6,305 bases of DNA from assembly GCA_028691905.1 (NCBI GenBank), contig JAQUYJ010000056.1:1-6305 (forward strand). Reading direction: 5' to 3'. Of the stretch, positions 5,210 to 6,305 are shown piece by piece. This DNA is from Bacilli bacterium (lineage in GTDB: Bacteria > Bacillota_I > Bacilli_A > ML615J-28 > CAG-698). The notes below the pieces were generated by a model that did no database searches, was not told the DNA's origin, and saw only the letters and a list, made by a program, of their open reading frames with translations. How positions within the stretch are numbered: position 1 is the stretch's first letter; the number at the start of each line of letters is the position of its first letter. The position numbers were made by a program, and so were the translations under genes.

Positions 5210-6305
5210 ATGAAAAAATTATCTTATTTTATACTTGCTTTTACACTCATCTTATTTGTTGCCTGTGCATTTGCTGTTACGCGAGTAAAAATCAATTATG
5301 ACTCGAGCAAATATTTGCCGGAAGATTTACCGGCATCTACAGCCTTGGATGAACTGGAACAAAATTATGGCCTGCAGGGTTCCTGTGAAGTAATGGTCAA
5401 AAACATTACCTCAAACCAGGCACTGTCCATTTACCAGCAACTGCAGGCAGTCACCGGCGTGGATACCATTGAGTTTATCGTTTCGAATGAAGACTACTAT
5501 CAGGATAATCATGCCCGATATCAAATTCATTTTGTCGACGATAACTATGCAGCTTCCACTACCGAGGCTATTGAGGATATGAAAGTATTGCTCGCTTCTC
5601 AGGAATATTATATGACGGGAGAAGCAATCACTTCGATAACCTATCAGGATTCGATTCAAAGTGAAATCATTTTAATAGTAATTATTATCATACCTATCGT
5701 GTTTTTGATTCTTTTCTTAACCACCCATGGCTGGCTGGACCCTCTTCTCATCATTATTGTTGTTTTGGTCAGCGTAATCATCAATATGGGAACAAATATT
5801 ATTTTTTCGAATATCAGTTATATGACCCATGCGACCTGCGGGATTTTACAGCTGGCTATCTGCATGGATTATGCGATTATTTTTATTCATTCCTATCGAA
5901 AAGCACGCAAAGAAGAAGATAAATATCAAGCCCTCAAAAAAGCACGCAAAGAAAGTTTTCCGGCTATTCTTGGCAGCAGCCTGACAACACTGGTTGGATT
6001 TGTTGCCCTTTTATTTATGCGGTATCAAATTGGTTTTGATATTGGTATTGTATTAATCAAAGGTGTTTTAATCAGTGTATTAATGACAATGATTCTTCTG
6101 CCTTCCCTATTGTTGTTAATGGATAAATGGATTTTGAAAAGCATACATCGTCCCCTCTTTCAAACGCACCCGACAACATACTCATTCTTACGAAAAACAA
6201 GATGGGTTATTCCATTTGTGTTTCTCTTTGTTATTGGCTATTCTTTTTATATGATGACAAAAAATGAATTCATTTACAGCAAACAGACAATAGCTTATGA
6301 AAGCA
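5210..6305 (+). CDS. MMPL/RND-family membrane transporter, N-terminal part (runs off right edge)
   Basis: The first 365 codons of a large membrane exporter are visible; the usual family length is roughly twice this. The protein has one helix at about 5-24, then an extracytoplasmic domain at about 26-150 (DSSKYLPEDLPAS at its start, as in other MMPL proteins). A membrane block follows: helices at about 152-171, 177-198, 208-228, 253-271 and 276-305, and the start of a second repeat with a helix at about 331-349. Key residues are Asp220-Tyr221 in AICMDYAIIFIHSYRK, the position of the proton-relay Asp-Tyr pair in MmpL3-type proteins. The following basic loop and SFPAILGSSLTTLVGFVALL match the family's conserved segment. 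Such proteins use the proton gradient to export lipids or lipophilic compounds. The ATG at 5210 has AAGGAGGA four bases upstream. The divergent TetR gene and dyads in the spacer indicate repression. The substrate is unknown. Confidence 0.9.
   Translation, partial: MKKLSYFILAFTLILFVACAFAVTRVKINYDSSKYLPEDLPASTALDELEQNYGLQGSCEVMVKNITSNQALSIYQQLQAVTGVDTIEFIVSNEDYYQDNHARYQIHFVDDNYAASTTEAIEDMKVLLASQEYYMTGEAITSITYQDSIQSEIILIVIIIIPIVFLILFLTTHGWLDPLLIIIVVLVSVIINMGTNIIFSNISYMTHATCGILQLAICMDYAIIFIHSYRKARKEEDKYQALKKARKESFPAILGSSLTTLVGFVALLFMRYQIGFDIGIVLIKGVLISVLMTMILLPSLLLLMDKWILKSIHRPLFQTHPTTYSFLRKTRWVIPFVFLFVIGYSFYMMTKNEFIYSKQTIAYES

Noticed and set aside
5899..5953. Exact 16-base direct repeat AAAAGCACGCAAAGAA at 5899-5914 and 5938-5953
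   Set aside because: Both copies are in frame and encode KARKE in the basic cytoplasmic loop of the MMPL protein; simple codon reuse explains them better than a mobile or regulatory element.

Overview
The window looks like a piece of a low-GC Gram-positive (Bacillota) chromosome, possibly from the Erysipelotrichia/Acholeplasma-like side of the phylum. This placement is inferred from AT-rich sequence, strong AGGAGG ribosome sites, a classical lipobox, TATAAT-type promoters and the protein families present. UGA is used as a stop (the hydrolase gene ends in TGA) and tryptophans are TGG, so the standard bacterial code applies and a Mycoplasma-type code does not. There are seven genes, closely packed. 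No RNA gene, insertion sequence, integrase, CRISPR array or other mobile element is visible. No stretch over 300 bases lacks a gene.

Left part (1-1323): a minus-strand operon. It encodes an SGNH/GDSL-type esterase with a GxDLY N-terminal domain, followed with an ATGA overlap by an MFS transporter that runs off the left edge. A 128-bp divergent spacer carries promoters for this operon and for the plus-strand gene at 1324. That gene encodes a 598-residue surface lipoprotein with three bacterial Ig-like repeats, a beta-rich domain and a C-terminal C39-like cysteine peptidase domain. It ends at a strong hairpin terminator (3120-3160) shared with the converging minus-strand unit.

Right part (3152-6305): a second divergent arrangement. 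On the minus strand, a TetR-family repressor gene is followed after 8 bp by a glycerate kinase gene and then by a gene for a 53-residue charged protein, which also has its own promoter. On the plus strand an MMPL/RND-type membrane transporter gene begins and runs off the right edge. The 167-bp spacer between tetR and the transporter is the most information-rich stretch. It has a near-consensus tetR promoter, two copies of a 16-bp imperfect dyad (TGTYKATTAGTRAACA) and a perfect 17-bp palindrome over the putative transporter -10/start region.

Functionally, the TetR protein most likely represses the MMPL exporter and itself. Because it is probably cotranscribed with glycerate kinase, that metabolic gene may fall under the same control. 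The lipoprotein peptidase and the esterase/MFS pair look like ordinary cell-surface and uptake/efflux functions. I do not see convincing evidence for a wholly new system. The best leads are the operator architecture of the tetR/MMPL region, the regulator-glycerate kinase linkage and the unidentified 53-residue protein.
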